From Geobacter sp. SVR (lineage in GTDB: Bacteria > Desulfobacterota > Desulfuromonadia > Geobacterales > Pseudopelobacteraceae): a stretch of 64,000 nucleotides of DNA. The stretch spans positions 2,200,501 through 2,264,500 of the forward strand of contig NZ_AP024469.1 of NCBI RefSeq assembly GCF_016865365.1, in the 5' to 3' direction. The position numbers were made by a program, and so were the translations under genes. Of this stretch, positions 16,626 through 24,911 are shown piece by piece (within the stretch, counting starts at the first letter, position 1; the number at the start of each line of letters is the position of its first letter). Below the pieces are notes generated by a model. The model was not told where the DNA came from and made no database searches. It worked only from the letters and a program-made list of their open reading frames with translations.

Positions 16626-17450
16626 ATGGAACAGATGGAGATTCTGATAAAACCCGACATGGGGGCGCGTAACTACTGGCGGGACATCTGGCGCTACCGC
16701 GAGCTTTTTTTCTTCCTGGCCTGGCGCGACATTCTGGTGCGCTACAAGCAGACCGCCATCGGCATTGCCTGGAGTGTGCTGCGTCCGCTCCTGACCATGC
16801 TGGTCTTCACCATCGTCTTCGGAAAGCTGGCCAAGCTCCCCTCCAACGGCGTGCCATACCCGATCATGGTTTATACGGCCATGCTGCCATGGCAGTTCTT
16901 TGCCAACTCCCTTACCGAGAGCAGCAACTCGCTGATCGACAATGCCAATCTGCTGAGCAAGGTTTACTTTCCCCGCCTGATTGTCCCGGCCGGCTCGGTT
17001 ATCGTCAGTATGGTGGATTTTCTAATCTCCGCGGCCATCCTGAGTGGGCTGATGGCATGGTATCGTTTCATCCCCGATGCGAGGATCCTGTTTTTGCCCG
17101 TATTCTTCATGATGGCATTCATGGCCTCCTTTGGCGCTGGTTTGTGGCTCTCGGCCCTCAACGTCACATACCGTGATTTCCGCTATGTCGTCCCGTTTCT
17201 GGTGCAGTTCGGGCTCTACATCTCGCCGGTCGGCTTCTCCAGCGCCATCGTACCCGAAGAGTGGCGCCTCCTTTATTTCCTCAACCCCATGGTCGGTGTT
17301 ATCGATGGGTTCCGCTGGGCTCTGCTCGGGGATGCCTTTCCGGTGAACTGGCCCGGCCTGGGTCTTTCCTTCCTGCTGGTGATGCTGATCCTAATGGGCG
17401 GCGTATGCTATTTCCGCCGAATGGAACGCAGCTTTGCGGACGTGGTGTAG
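16626..17450 (+). CDS. wzm: Polysaccharide ABC exporter permease Wzm
   Basis: This 274-residue ABC-2 type permease matches Wzm/RfbD-type O-antigen exporters. The conserved opening WRYRELFFFLAWRDILVRYKQTAIGIAWSVLRPLL is followed by six hydrophobic spans and the FRYVVPFLVQFGLYISPVGF segment. It exports undecaprenyl-linked glycan across the inner membrane together with the Wzt ATPase encoded 3 bases downstream. The presence of this pair means the glycan is probably finished in the cytoplasm (ABC-dependent pathway) rather than by Wzx/Wzy. Confidence 0.93.
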   Translation: MEQMEILIKPDMGARNYWRDIWRYRELFFFLAWRDILVRYKQTAIGIAWSVLRPLLTMLVFTIVFGKLAKLPSNGVPYPIMVYTAMLPWQFFANSLTESSNSLIDNANLLSKVYFPRLIVPAGSVIVSMVDFLISAAILSGLMAWYRFIPDARILFLPVFFMMAFMASFGAGLWLSALNVTYRDFRYVVPFLVQFGLYISPVGFSSAIVPEEWRLLYFLNPMVGVIDGFRWALLGDAFPVNWPGLGLSFLLVMLILMGGVCYFRRMERSFADVV

Positions 17451-17453
17451 CGC

Positions 17454-18746
17454 ATGTCCACTGTTATCACCGTAGAAAACCTGGGCAAGAAGTACCTCCT
17501 GAACCACCAGTCCGGCCGGCAGCCCTATGTGGCTCTGCGCGACGTGCTCAGTGATGGCATGAGGAGCTTGAGCCGCAAGCTGCTGGGAAGCGGCGCTGGC
17601 ACCTCACACGGTGCCGGGAGGGAAGAGTTCTGGGCGCTCCGGGACGTCTCCTTCGAGGTCAGGCAAGGAGACCGGATCGGCATCATCGGCAGAAACGGCG
17701 CTGGCAAATCCACGCTGCTGAAGATATTAAGCCGCATCACCGAGCCGACCACCGGCAGCATACGGATAAAGGGGAGGGTGGCTAGCCTGCTGGAGGTAGG
17801 AACCGGATTTCATCCCGAACTGACCGGCAGGGAGAACATCTACCTCAACGGCGCCATCCTGGGGATGAGCCGGGTCGAGATCAGGAAAAAGTTCGATGAG
17901 ATCGTTGCTTTTGCCGAGATAGAGAAATTTCTCGATACGCCGGTGAAGCGCTATTCTTCGGGAATGTACGTGCGGCTGGCATTTGCGGTGGCTGCCCATC
18001 TGGAGCCGGAGATACTGGTAGTGGACGAGGTTCTGGCGGTTGGGGATGCACAGTTCCAGAAGAAGTGCCTGGGGAAGATGGAAGATGTGTCGGCAAGGGA
18101 AGGGCGAACGATCCTCTTCGTCAGCCACAACATGGCGGCAGTCGGCCAACTCTGCGACCGTGGGCTCTGGCTGGAACGCGGCACCATAAAGAGCATGGGG
18201 ACTGTGTCTAAGGTCGTGGACGCGTATCTTTCAGACGGTGACGCCGCTGCCGGTGTTCGCATCTGGAGCGGCAGCGAATCTGCTCCCGGCAACGAGCGGA
18301 TTTCACTTCTCGTGGTCCGGGTGCGCGACCATCTCGATGAGGTTTCGGCCCAACTTGATATGGAACATTCTTTCTCGGTGGAACTGGAATACCAGATCCA
18401 CGCCCCTCATGCCCAACTCCGTACCGGCTTCTGGATCTATACAGCCGAAGGGGTACTGGTCTTCGTAGCCGGCGACAACGAGGATCCGGCCTGGCGGGGA
18501 GTGAAGCGTCCGGGAGGACGCTACCTGAGCCGTTGCCGAATTCCGGCCATGCTGCTTAATTCCGGACGCTATTCTGTGACGGTAGCCGCCGATATCCAGG
18601 GCTCCGAACTTCTCTTCCTGCAGCACAACGTGCTGAGCTTCCAGGTCGAACAGACAGGACCGACCGTCCTTGACGGCGCTCAGCGTTCACCCGGCATTGT
18701 TCGCCCTTCCTTGGCGTGGCGTGTGGAGCGGATGGGCGGAAAGTGA
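17454..18746 (+). CDS. wzt: Polysaccharide ABC exporter ATPase Wzt with C-terminal glycan-binding domain
   Basis: The 430-residue protein has an N-terminal ABC ATPase (Walker A GRNGAGKST near residue 82; signature YSSGMYVRLAFAVA; Walker B EILVVDEVLAVGD; H-loop ILFVSHNM) and a C-terminal beta-sandwich domain from about residue 280, as in Wzt proteins that recognise the non-reducing end of their own O-antigen. Such tailed Wzt proteins usually export chains carrying a terminal modification, for example methylation; a methyltransferase gene lies further along the cluster. It is directly between wzm and the first radical SAM gene. Confidence 0.93.
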   Translation: MSTVITVENLGKKYLLNHQSGRQPYVALRDVLSDGMRSLSRKLLGSGAGTSHGAGREEFWALRDVSFEVRQGDRIGIIGRNGAGKSTLLKILSRITEPTTGSIRIKGRVASLLEVGTGFHPELTGRENIYLNGAILGMSRVEIRKKFDEIVAFAEIEKFLDTPVKRYSSGMYVRLAFAVAAHLEPEILVVDEVLAVGDAQFQKKCLGKMEDVSAREGRTILFVSHNMAAVGQLCDRGLWLERGTIKSMGTVSKVVDAYLSDGDAAAGVRIWSGSESAPGNERISLLVVRVRDHLDEVSAQLDMEHSFSVELEYQIHAPHAQLRTGFWIYTAEGVLVFVAGDNEDPAWRGVKRPGGRYLSRCRIPAMLLNSGRYSVTVAADIQGSELLFLQHNVLSFQVEQTGPTVLDGAQRSPGIVRPSLAWRVERMGGK

Positions 18747-18747
18747 A

Positions 18748-20205
18748 ATGAGCATGCCCAGAATCGTTCTCATCGACGTGGGCGGATGGCAAGGGGGGCT
18801 CGGTCGCGGAGTTCACTACCCCAATATCGGCATCGCCTATCTCGCAGCCGCTCTCCAGAGGGCGGGCTACGGCGTGACGGTGCTCGACCTGAATAACGAA
18901 TATCTAAGCGAAGAGGAGATCCTGACATCCCTGCAGTCGGGCCAAGCGGACTTGGTCGGTCTATCGGTGAAAACCGCCACTATGGGCAGCGCTCGCCGGC
19001 TCGGCGCCCTAATCAAGTCCCGCTACCCCCGGCTACCGCTGGTGGTTGGGGGGCCCCATGCCAGCGTCGCCACGACCGAGATTGCAAAAGAACCGTGGGT
19101 TGACTACCTTCTCGTGGGGGAGGGGGAGCTTGCCTTGGCGGAGCTTGGCTACCGGGTTGCGGGGGGGATGCTGACCGAGGGGGTGACGGGAGTCGTTTTC
19201 TGTCGCACCGACCATCCCTTACCGCCCTCTGTCCCGGCCCGGGTGCCCTGTCTGGATGACCTCGAGTATCCCGACTTCTCGGTTTTCGGCAGCGGCGTGA
19301 TCGAGGCTGTCCGCCAAAGCTACCCCATCATCACCAGCCGCGGCTGCCCTTACCAATGCACCTACTGCAGCGTGCGCAAGATCAGCGGCTCCACCGTCCG
19401 CTACCGCTCTCCCGAGGCGGTAGTGGACGAGCTTGACCGGGCACGGCAGGAGTACGGCATTCGCGGGTTCGAAGTGGTGGACGATTCCTTTAACGTCGAC
19501 ATGACGCGTTCGAAGGATATCTGTCGGCTGTTGATCGAGCGGGGGCTGGTCATGCCCTGGAGCTGTCCAAACGGCATCAGGGCTGACAGGATCGATGCCG
19601 AGCTTGCCACCCTGATGGCGCGCTCCGGTTGTCTGGCTGTCATGATCGGCATTGAGAGCGCTGATCACGATGTGTTGGCGGCCGTAAAAAAAGGGGAATC
19701 AATCGAGGCCATCGAGAAGGGTATCCGCGTTCTCAAGGAGGCGGGGCTTGGGGTGGGGGGCTTCTTCATCATCGGCCTGCCCGGCGATTCCTACCGGGCG
19801 CAGCTGCGTTCGGTCGACTTCGCTCTCAAGCACGGCATCAGCGCCCATTTCAACATGCTGGTCCCCTATCCGGGAACCGAGGTCTACGACTGGGTCGTCT
19901 CCCACGGCCGTTTCCTCGAACCTGGCAGCGGGGGGATGCACTTCAGTGACTCGAAAGTACGGCCGGTTTTCGAAACCGACGGTTTCACTGCCCGGGAACG
20001 GCAGCGTGCCTACGAGATGGCCCATACCCGCCTGCGGCGTTTCGATATGCTGATCCCGCACACGGTCCCTGTCTGGCGTCGCCGGCTGGAGGTGGCACGG
20101 CTCATGCTGCGTTACGACGCCGGCTCGCTCTTGCCTGCGGCCGTCAAGGCCATGGTTCGCGCCGCGATCGGCTCCCGCAACGTCGCTACGCAAAGGGAGG
20201 ATTGA
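18748..20205 (+). CDS. Radical SAM protein with N-terminal B12-binding-like domain (first of a pair)
   Basis: The 485-residue protein has a Rossmann-like N-terminal domain of the cobalamin-binding type (PNIGIAYLAAALQRAGY, then VVGGPHASV) and a radical SAM core with the cluster motif RGCPYQCTYC near residue 200. Downstream, MIGIESADHDVLAAVKKG and MLVPYPGTEVYDW match the BchE/elongator-type branch. The DxHxxG cobalamin-ligand motif was not found, so cobalamin may bind base-off in another way or not at all. The ATG at 18748 lies one base after the wzt stop. Its end overlaps the second radical SAM gene by ATGA. Expected chemistry is a methylation or rearrangement of a glycan or lipid intermediate; this is inference. 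Confidence 0.85.
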   Translation: MSMPRIVLIDVGGWQGGLGRGVHYPNIGIAYLAAALQRAGYGVTVLDLNNEYLSEEEILTSLQSGQADLVGLSVKTATMGSARRLGALIKSRYPRLPLVVGGPHASVATTEIAKEPWVDYLLVGEGELALAELGYRVAGGMLTEGVTGVVFCRTDHPLPPSVPARVPCLDDLEYPDFSVFGSGVIEAVRQSYPIITSRGCPYQCTYCSVRKISGSTVRYRSPEAVVDELDRARQEYGIRGFEVVDDSFNVDMTRSKDICRLLIERGLVMPWSCPNGIRADRIDAELATLMARSGCLAVMIGIESADHDVLAAVKKGESIEAIEKGIRVLKEAGLGVGGFFIIGLPGDSYRAQLRSVDFALKHGISAHFNMLVPYPGTEVYDWVVSHGRFLEPGSGGMHFSDSKVRPVFETDGFTARERQRAYEMAHTRLRRFDMLIPHTVPVWRRRLEVARLMLRYDAGSLLPAAVKAMVRAAIGSRNVATQRED

Positions 20206-21656
20206 TGATCTACTTGGTGAATCCCCCTTGTCCTCCGGGATCGGTCTCCAACAAGGACACCATGGGAGGGCTGGGACAGCTGTATCCGGCGGGCACCCCG
20301 ACCATCATGCCCCCCATCGACCTCCCCTATCTCGCTGCCCTTTTCAGAGAGCACCGCCTCTCCTGCGTCACCCTCGACTGTCTCGGCTCCGGGATGGACG
20401 CGGGCGACCTGCTCCTGGCCTTGAAAAGAAACCGGCCGCGCCTGGTGGCTCTGCGCACTTCCCTGCCGAGCCTGGAGTGGGACTTGAAGCTGGCCGAACT
20501 GATCCGGACGGTTGTTGATACCGAACTGATCATGTTCGGACCCTGCCTGAAGTACCTGGGGGAACTGGCGCTCCGCGACGGTCATGTTGATGCGGTGGTG
20601 CCCGGGGAAGCGGAATTGGTCTTGCCCAAACTGGCCGCTGCACCCCCGGGTTCGCCGGTGGCCGGGGTGGTCCGCCGCGGTTCTGCTGTTGTGGACGACG
20701 GCGGTCGGATCGAAGACCTGGATGCGCTCCCCTTCCCGGCCTGGGATCTGCTCCCGTACCATAATTACCACTGTCTCGGGCTGGTCCGCAACCTTCGGCC
20801 CTTCGTGACCGCGCTCTCCAGCCGGGGCTGTCCGCACGGTTGTGCCTACTGCCCTTATCCGGTCGTGCAGGGGAGGAAGATAAGGCTGAGATCGGCGCAG
20901 AACGTGGTGGAAGAGTTGGTCTGGCTGGATCACGGTCTCGGCGTCCGGGCCGTCCTCTTTCGCGACCCAGAGTTCGCTGTCAGCAGGGACCGCGTGGCGG
21001 CCATTTGCGAGGGAATGCTTCAGCGCTCCCTTACGCTTTCCTGGCGTTGCGAGACAAGGATCGAGAATCTCGACCCGGAACTCCTCTCCCTTATGGCGCG
21101 GGCGGGATGCGTCGGTATCAACCTGGGGGTCGAAAGCGCCAATGAGGAGATCCTGCGCGGGGTTGGCCGCAAATCCTTTCCCTATGAAAAGGCCCGCACC
21201 CTGATCGATTGCTGCCACAGACTCGGGATCGAGACGTTCTGTTTCTTCGTGCTGGGTCTCCCCGGCGAGAGCTGGAGGTCGGCGCTTGCCACCATCGATT
21301 ACGCCCTGGCACTGGCCCCCCGGGCAGTACAGTTCACCGTGGCTACCCCCTATCCCGGAACAGGACTTTGGGAGTGGGCCTCCGGCCACGGTTTCATCGA
21401 GGAGGGCAGTTTCAGTGCTCTGACCGGTTACGAGGCGACTATGAGGACGGAGCACCTGCGGATTGACGAACTGGCCTCGCTTAGGGATTACGCTTACCGG
21501 GCCTGGAGTATGCGAGGGGCTGCTCCCTGGTTCCGGATCGCGGGGTGCGTAAGAAACCTCAGCCACGAACTGAAAGCAGCTGCCTCATTTCTGAGGGAGC
21601 GCCGTGAGGTGAGGGCAAAATCTGTAGCGTGTGGTACGGGAGTTACGAATGGCTAG
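20202..21656 (+). CDS. Radical SAM protein with N-terminal B12-binding-like domain (second of a pair)
   Basis: This 484-residue protein has the same two-domain layout as its upstream neighbour: a cobalamin-type N-terminal domain opening with MMIYLVNPPCPPG and a radical SAM core with RGCPHGCAYCPYP near residue 207, followed by GINLGVESANEEILRGVGR and VATPYPGTGLWEW. The two proteins are clearly related but diverged, so they look like ancient paralogues with different substrates. No DxHxxG motif is seen here either. The start overlaps the previous gene by 4 bases and its end overlaps the SDR gene by 8 bases, so all three should be co-expressed. Confidence 0.85.
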   Translation: MMIYLVNPPCPPGSVSNKDTMGGLGQLYPAGTPTIMPPIDLPYLAALFREHRLSCVTLDCLGSGMDAGDLLLALKRNRPRLVALRTSLPSLEWDLKLAELIRTVVDTELIMFGPCLKYLGELALRDGHVDAVVPGEAELVLPKLAAAPPGSPVAGVVRRGSAVVDDGGRIEDLDALPFPAWDLLPYHNYHCLGLVRNLRPFVTALSSRGCPHGCAYCPYPVVQGRKIRLRSAQNVVEELVWLDHGLGVRAVLFRDPEFAVSRDRVAAICEGMLQRSLTLSWRCETRIENLDPELLSLMARAGCVGINLGVESANEEILRGVGRKSFPYEKARTLIDCCHRLGIETFCFFVLGLPGESWRSALATIDYALALAPRAVQFTVATPYPGTGLWEWASGHGFIEEGSFSALTGYEATMRTEHLRIDELASLRDYAYRAWSMRGAAPWFRIAGCVRNLSHELKAAASFLRERREVRAKSVACGTGVTNG

Positions 21657-22404
21657 CAGCCGGGTGGTCGTCATCACCGGTGCCGGCAGCGGCATTGGGC
21701 GGGCCACCGCGCTGACCTGCGCTGGAGCGGGGACGGTGGTCGCGGTCTGCGGCCGCTCGATGCTCCCCCTCCGGGAGACAGCATCTCTGGTGGAGACTGC
21801 GGGCGGTGCGGCCCGGGCCTATGCCGTTGATGTCAGGGAAACGGAAAGCGTGCGGAAAATGGTCAAGGCGGTGGTCCGCGAATTCGAACGGATAGACGTC
21901 CTGGTCAATAACGCCGGCGTCATAGCCGCCAAGCCTTTTCTGGCCTCGAGCGATCAAGAGTGGAACGAGCAGATTGCTATCAACCTGACCGGCACCTACA
22001 ATTGCTGTCGCGCCGTACTCCCCTCCATGGTGGCCGCTGGGGAGGGAGTGATCGTCAACATCTCTTCCGTCCTCGGCCGGATAGGCATCGCCGGCTATGC
22101 AGGCTACAGCGCTTCCAAATTCGGCGTTATCGGTCTCACTCAGTCCCTCGCCGACGAATACCGCGGGTCGGGTATACGGGTCTATGCGGTATGTCCAGGG
22201 GGAACCGACACCCCGCTTCACCGTAGTGTGGTCGGTGATGAGGAGGCGAAAAACGCCATGGCCCCTTCGCGTGTCGCCGGGGTGATCGTCGACCTCTTTG
22301 ATCCCTCCCCGGCACTTCCTTCAGGGAAAGAGGTGGTGGTGGACGACCGGGCGGTCAGGACGCCTTGGATGAAGCGTTTCCTGGAGAAGGTTTGGCACCG
22401 GTGA
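21649..22404 (+). CDS. Short-chain dehydrogenase/reductase
   Basis: The 251-residue protein is a classical SDR. It has the nucleotide-binding TGAGSGIGRATAL at residues 10-22, the structural NNAGVI, and a catalytic Ser with YSASK (Tyr/Lys). FabG-like members reduce ketones or oxidise alcohols with NAD(P)H. In this cluster a sugar or polyprenyl-linked sugar is a reasonable substrate, and a DprE2-like epimerisation step after the UbiA-type enzyme is conceivable, but the DprE1 partner was not seen. ATG 21649 is preferred to a GTG at 21631 because ACGGGAG precedes it. The stop overlaps a GTG start of the next gene. Confidence 0.88.
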   Translation: MASSRVVVITGAGSGIGRATALTCAGAGTVVAVCGRSMLPLRETASLVETAGGAARAYAVDVRETESVRKMVKAVVREFERIDVLVNNAGVIAAKPFLASSDQEWNEQIAINLTGTYNCCRAVLPSMVAAGEGVIVNISSVLGRIGIAGYAGYSASKFGVIGLTQSLADEYRGSGIRVYAVCPGGTDTPLHRSVVGDEEAKNAMAPSRVAGVIVDLFDPSPALPSGKEVVVDDRAVRTPWMKRFLEKVWHR

Positions 22405-24911
22405 AAGTCCTGGTGGTCTCCAATATCTACCCGCCGTACTTCGTGGGGGGCTACGAACTCGGCTGCTGCAATCTCGTTGAAGCCCTCATCGAGCGGGGGC
22501 ATGAAGTGCGGGTGCTGACCAGCACCTACGGGGTCAACCGCGAACTTGTCCAGCCCCCCATTTACCGTCTCTTGCGGATCGACTTCGACCGGCTTCCCTC
22601 TTTCCCGAAGGTGGTGCGCAAAGAGGCAGCGAACCAGCGCCATTTCCGCCGGCTCTGCGTGGAATTCGTTCCGGATATTGTCTTCTGCTGGAACATGTCC
22701 AACATTTCTTTGTCGATCGCCGCCATTGCCGGCGATCTGAAGATCCCGGTCAGGTACTATCTCTTCGACAACTGGCTGGCCACCTGCGAGTTGGACCAGT
22801 GGTTCCAGTACTGTCGCTTGTTGGCCCCATTGAGACCTCTGCTTAAGGTACTCCTGCCGCGGTTGAGGTTCCTTGTCCCTGAGGCCCCCTGTCCCCTTGA
22901 CGGAGCCATCTTTGCCAGCAGCTACCTGAAGGAGGTTGCGCACCTCATGGGTAAGGAGATAACGGCGGCACCTGTTGTCCATTGGGGTGTTCCAGTGCCC
23001 GCCCTGCCGGAGGTCACTCACTCCTCGCCGGCTTCCATGCTGTACGTCGGGCAGGTGGTGCCCCTCAAAGGTGTTCACACCGTGGTCGAGGCGGTGGGGA
23101 TACTGAAAGAGGAACATGGCGTCTCCTCAATCTCCCTCACCGTGGTGGGCGACACCGGCTTCGACCCGGAATACGTTCGCCATCTGGAGAAACTGGCCGA
23201 GCGCTATGGTATCTCCGACAGGGTGCGCTTCACCGGGAAGGTCGCTCCGCAAGAGGTGGGGGGATATCTGAACTCGCACGGGCTGTTCGTCTTTCCTTCA
23301 GCTTGGGATGAGCCTTTCGGCATCTCACAGGTGGAAGCAATGGCGGCCGGTATGATCGTTCTGGGGACCGCCACAGGCGGCAGCGCCGAGATCATCAAGG
23401 ATGGGGTAAATGGCCTGCACTTCGAGCGGGAGGATTGCCGGGACTGCGCCCGCCAGATCCTGCGCCTGCTCGAAGACCCGGAACTTTGCAGGCGATTGAC
23501 AGCTGGGGGGCGCGCGTCGGTAGCCGGAGACTTCAATTTTAGCCGGGTGGTGAATGACCTGGAGCGCCTGCTCGAAGACAGCCGGCGCACTACCACCGGC
23601 CGCATGGCCGGTTCCGGGAGGAGCACGACCGGTACCGCCCCGGTTACGAAAGCCGAAGCGGGCGACCTGGTGCAGTGTGCCACGATCACCTTTCACAAGG
23701 TTCTTTCCACCCTGATCCTGGCCTGCGTAAGGCTAAGGAGGAAGGGCGCGTCTGAACCGGCGGCGGCAGGCATCACCCTTTTCATCACCCCTGGCGACGC
23801 CAGCGACCTCATCCTGGCTCTTCCCTTCCTGCGTGGCTATGCAGAGAGGTTCCCGGACCGGAAGCTCATTGTAGCGGTCAGACCCGAGGTTGTCCCCCTC
23901 GTGGCCGGTCTTCCCATCATCGACGAGGTAATTCCCTTCCCGGTGACCGCTCCGGCAGGATGGCAGCGGATGACCCGCGGTCACCTCAGTTGGTGGTGCT
24001 ATGGGATGAGACTCCCTGCTCTCCTCTCGGGAAAGGTCGGTACGGCCGTCTCCCTCGGATGGAGAAAAGACGCAGCCGGCGCTGCTGGCGCTACCGTGCT
24101 GGCGGCGTTGAAGGTCGGACGCAAAATCGGCTTCCGGGATGCCGGTGATGGGCTTGGCAGACAAGTTCTCGATTTCTTCGTCGCTGACGGCCCTGTGCGC
24201 CGTTACCCGTGGAGCGGGGTGGCCGCCATGAACGCCCTCTTTGCCTCGCTCGGCGTGACTCTGGACTCCGACTGTCTCACCGCGGTGCCGACCGGCATGG
24301 ACACCCTGCCTGACGAGGTCGCCGAATTCGTCCGGTCCGCTCCCGGTCCCGTCGTCGTCATCGCCCCGGGAGGTGACTCGTTATGCTGCTGGCCGGTTGA
24401 GCGCCATGCCGAAATCGGCCAGTGGCTGCAGACGGAATACGGAGCATCGCTGTTGATTCTGGGCCTCGAGTTCGACCTGAGACGATGTCACGAGTTGCAT
24501 CGGCAGCTTCCTGCCGGCCGGAAATTCCTGCTCGCGGGCCCCATGTCCGCCGATGAACTCTTTGCAGCCTTGTCTGGAGCATCTGTTGTCATCGGTAATG
24601 ACAACTGCTTCTTCTACGCCGCTGCTCTCGCCGGGAGGCCGGCGGTTGGCATCTTCGGCCCGACCTCGAACGATCGCCTCGAACTGGGGGGCGGGAGACA
24701 GCAAATCGTGCGCACATTCCTCCCCTGCAGTCCCTGCGGTTGCGACTGCCTCTATGACAGGCCTCGCTGCCTGGACGGGGTGGACACCGAGAGAGTTAAA
24801 AGGGCCGTGAGAGGCAGGATTTTCGCCGAGCACTACGGCGACACACTCCCTTCCCGCAAAGAAGCGGGATCTGCCGAACCGGGCTACATGCCACCATGCA
24901 CGGAGAATTAA
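22401..24911 (+). CDS. Fused GT4-GT9 glycosyltransferase
   Basis: This 836-residue protein joins two glycosyltransferases. Residues 1-400 are a GT4 (GT-B) enzyme: VVSNIYPPYFVGGYELG at the N terminus, YVGQVVPLKGVHTVVEAV in the middle and FPSAWDEPFGISQVEAMAAG at the donor site. After a linker of about 50 residues, the second half resembles heptosyltransferase-like GT9 enzymes: FITPGDASDLILALPFLRG, VVIAPGGDSLCCWPVERHAE, VIGNDNCFFYAAALAGRPAV and a Cys-rich end (CSPCGCDC). The start is GTG at 22401, overlapping the SDR stop. Fusion suggests two consecutive sugar additions by one chain. No stop or frame break occurs at the junction. Confidence 0.83.
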   Translation: MKVLVVSNIYPPYFVGGYELGCCNLVEALIERGHEVRVLTSTYGVNRELVQPPIYRLLRIDFDRLPSFPKVVRKEAANQRHFRRLCVEFVPDIVFCWNMSNISLSIAAIAGDLKIPVRYYLFDNWLATCELDQWFQYCRLLAPLRPLLKVLLPRLRFLVPEAPCPLDGAIFASSYLKEVAHLMGKEITAAPVVHWGVPVPALPEVTHSSPASMLYVGQVVPLKGVHTVVEAVGILKEEHGVSSISLTVVGDTGFDPEYVRHLEKLAERYGISDRVRFTGKVAPQEVGGYLNSHGLFVFPSAWDEPFGISQVEAMAAGMIVLGTATGGSAEIIKDGVNGLHFEREDCRDCARQILRLLEDPELCRRLTAGGRASVAGDFNFSRVVNDLERLLEDSRRTTTGRMAGSGRSTTGTAPVTKAEAGDLVQCATITFHKVLSTLILACVRLRRKGASEPAAAGITLFITPGDASDLILALPFLRGYAERFPDRKLIVAVRPEVVPLVAGLPIIDEVIPFPVTAPAGWQRMTRGHLSWWCYGMRLPALLSGKVGTAVSLGWRKDAAGAAGATVLAALKVGRKIGFRDAGDGLGRQVLDFFVADGPVRRYPWSGVAAMNALFASLGVTLDSDCLTAVPTGMDTLPDEVAEFVRSAPGPVVVIAPGGDSLCCWPVERHAEIGQWLQTEYGASLLILGLEFDLRRCHELHRQLPAGRKFLLAGPMSADELFAALSGASVVIGNDNCFFYAAALAGRPAVGIFGPTSNDRLELGGGRQQIVRTFLPCSPCGCDCLYDRPRCLDGVDTERVKRAVRGRIFAEHYGDTLPSRKEAGSAEPGYMPPCTEN

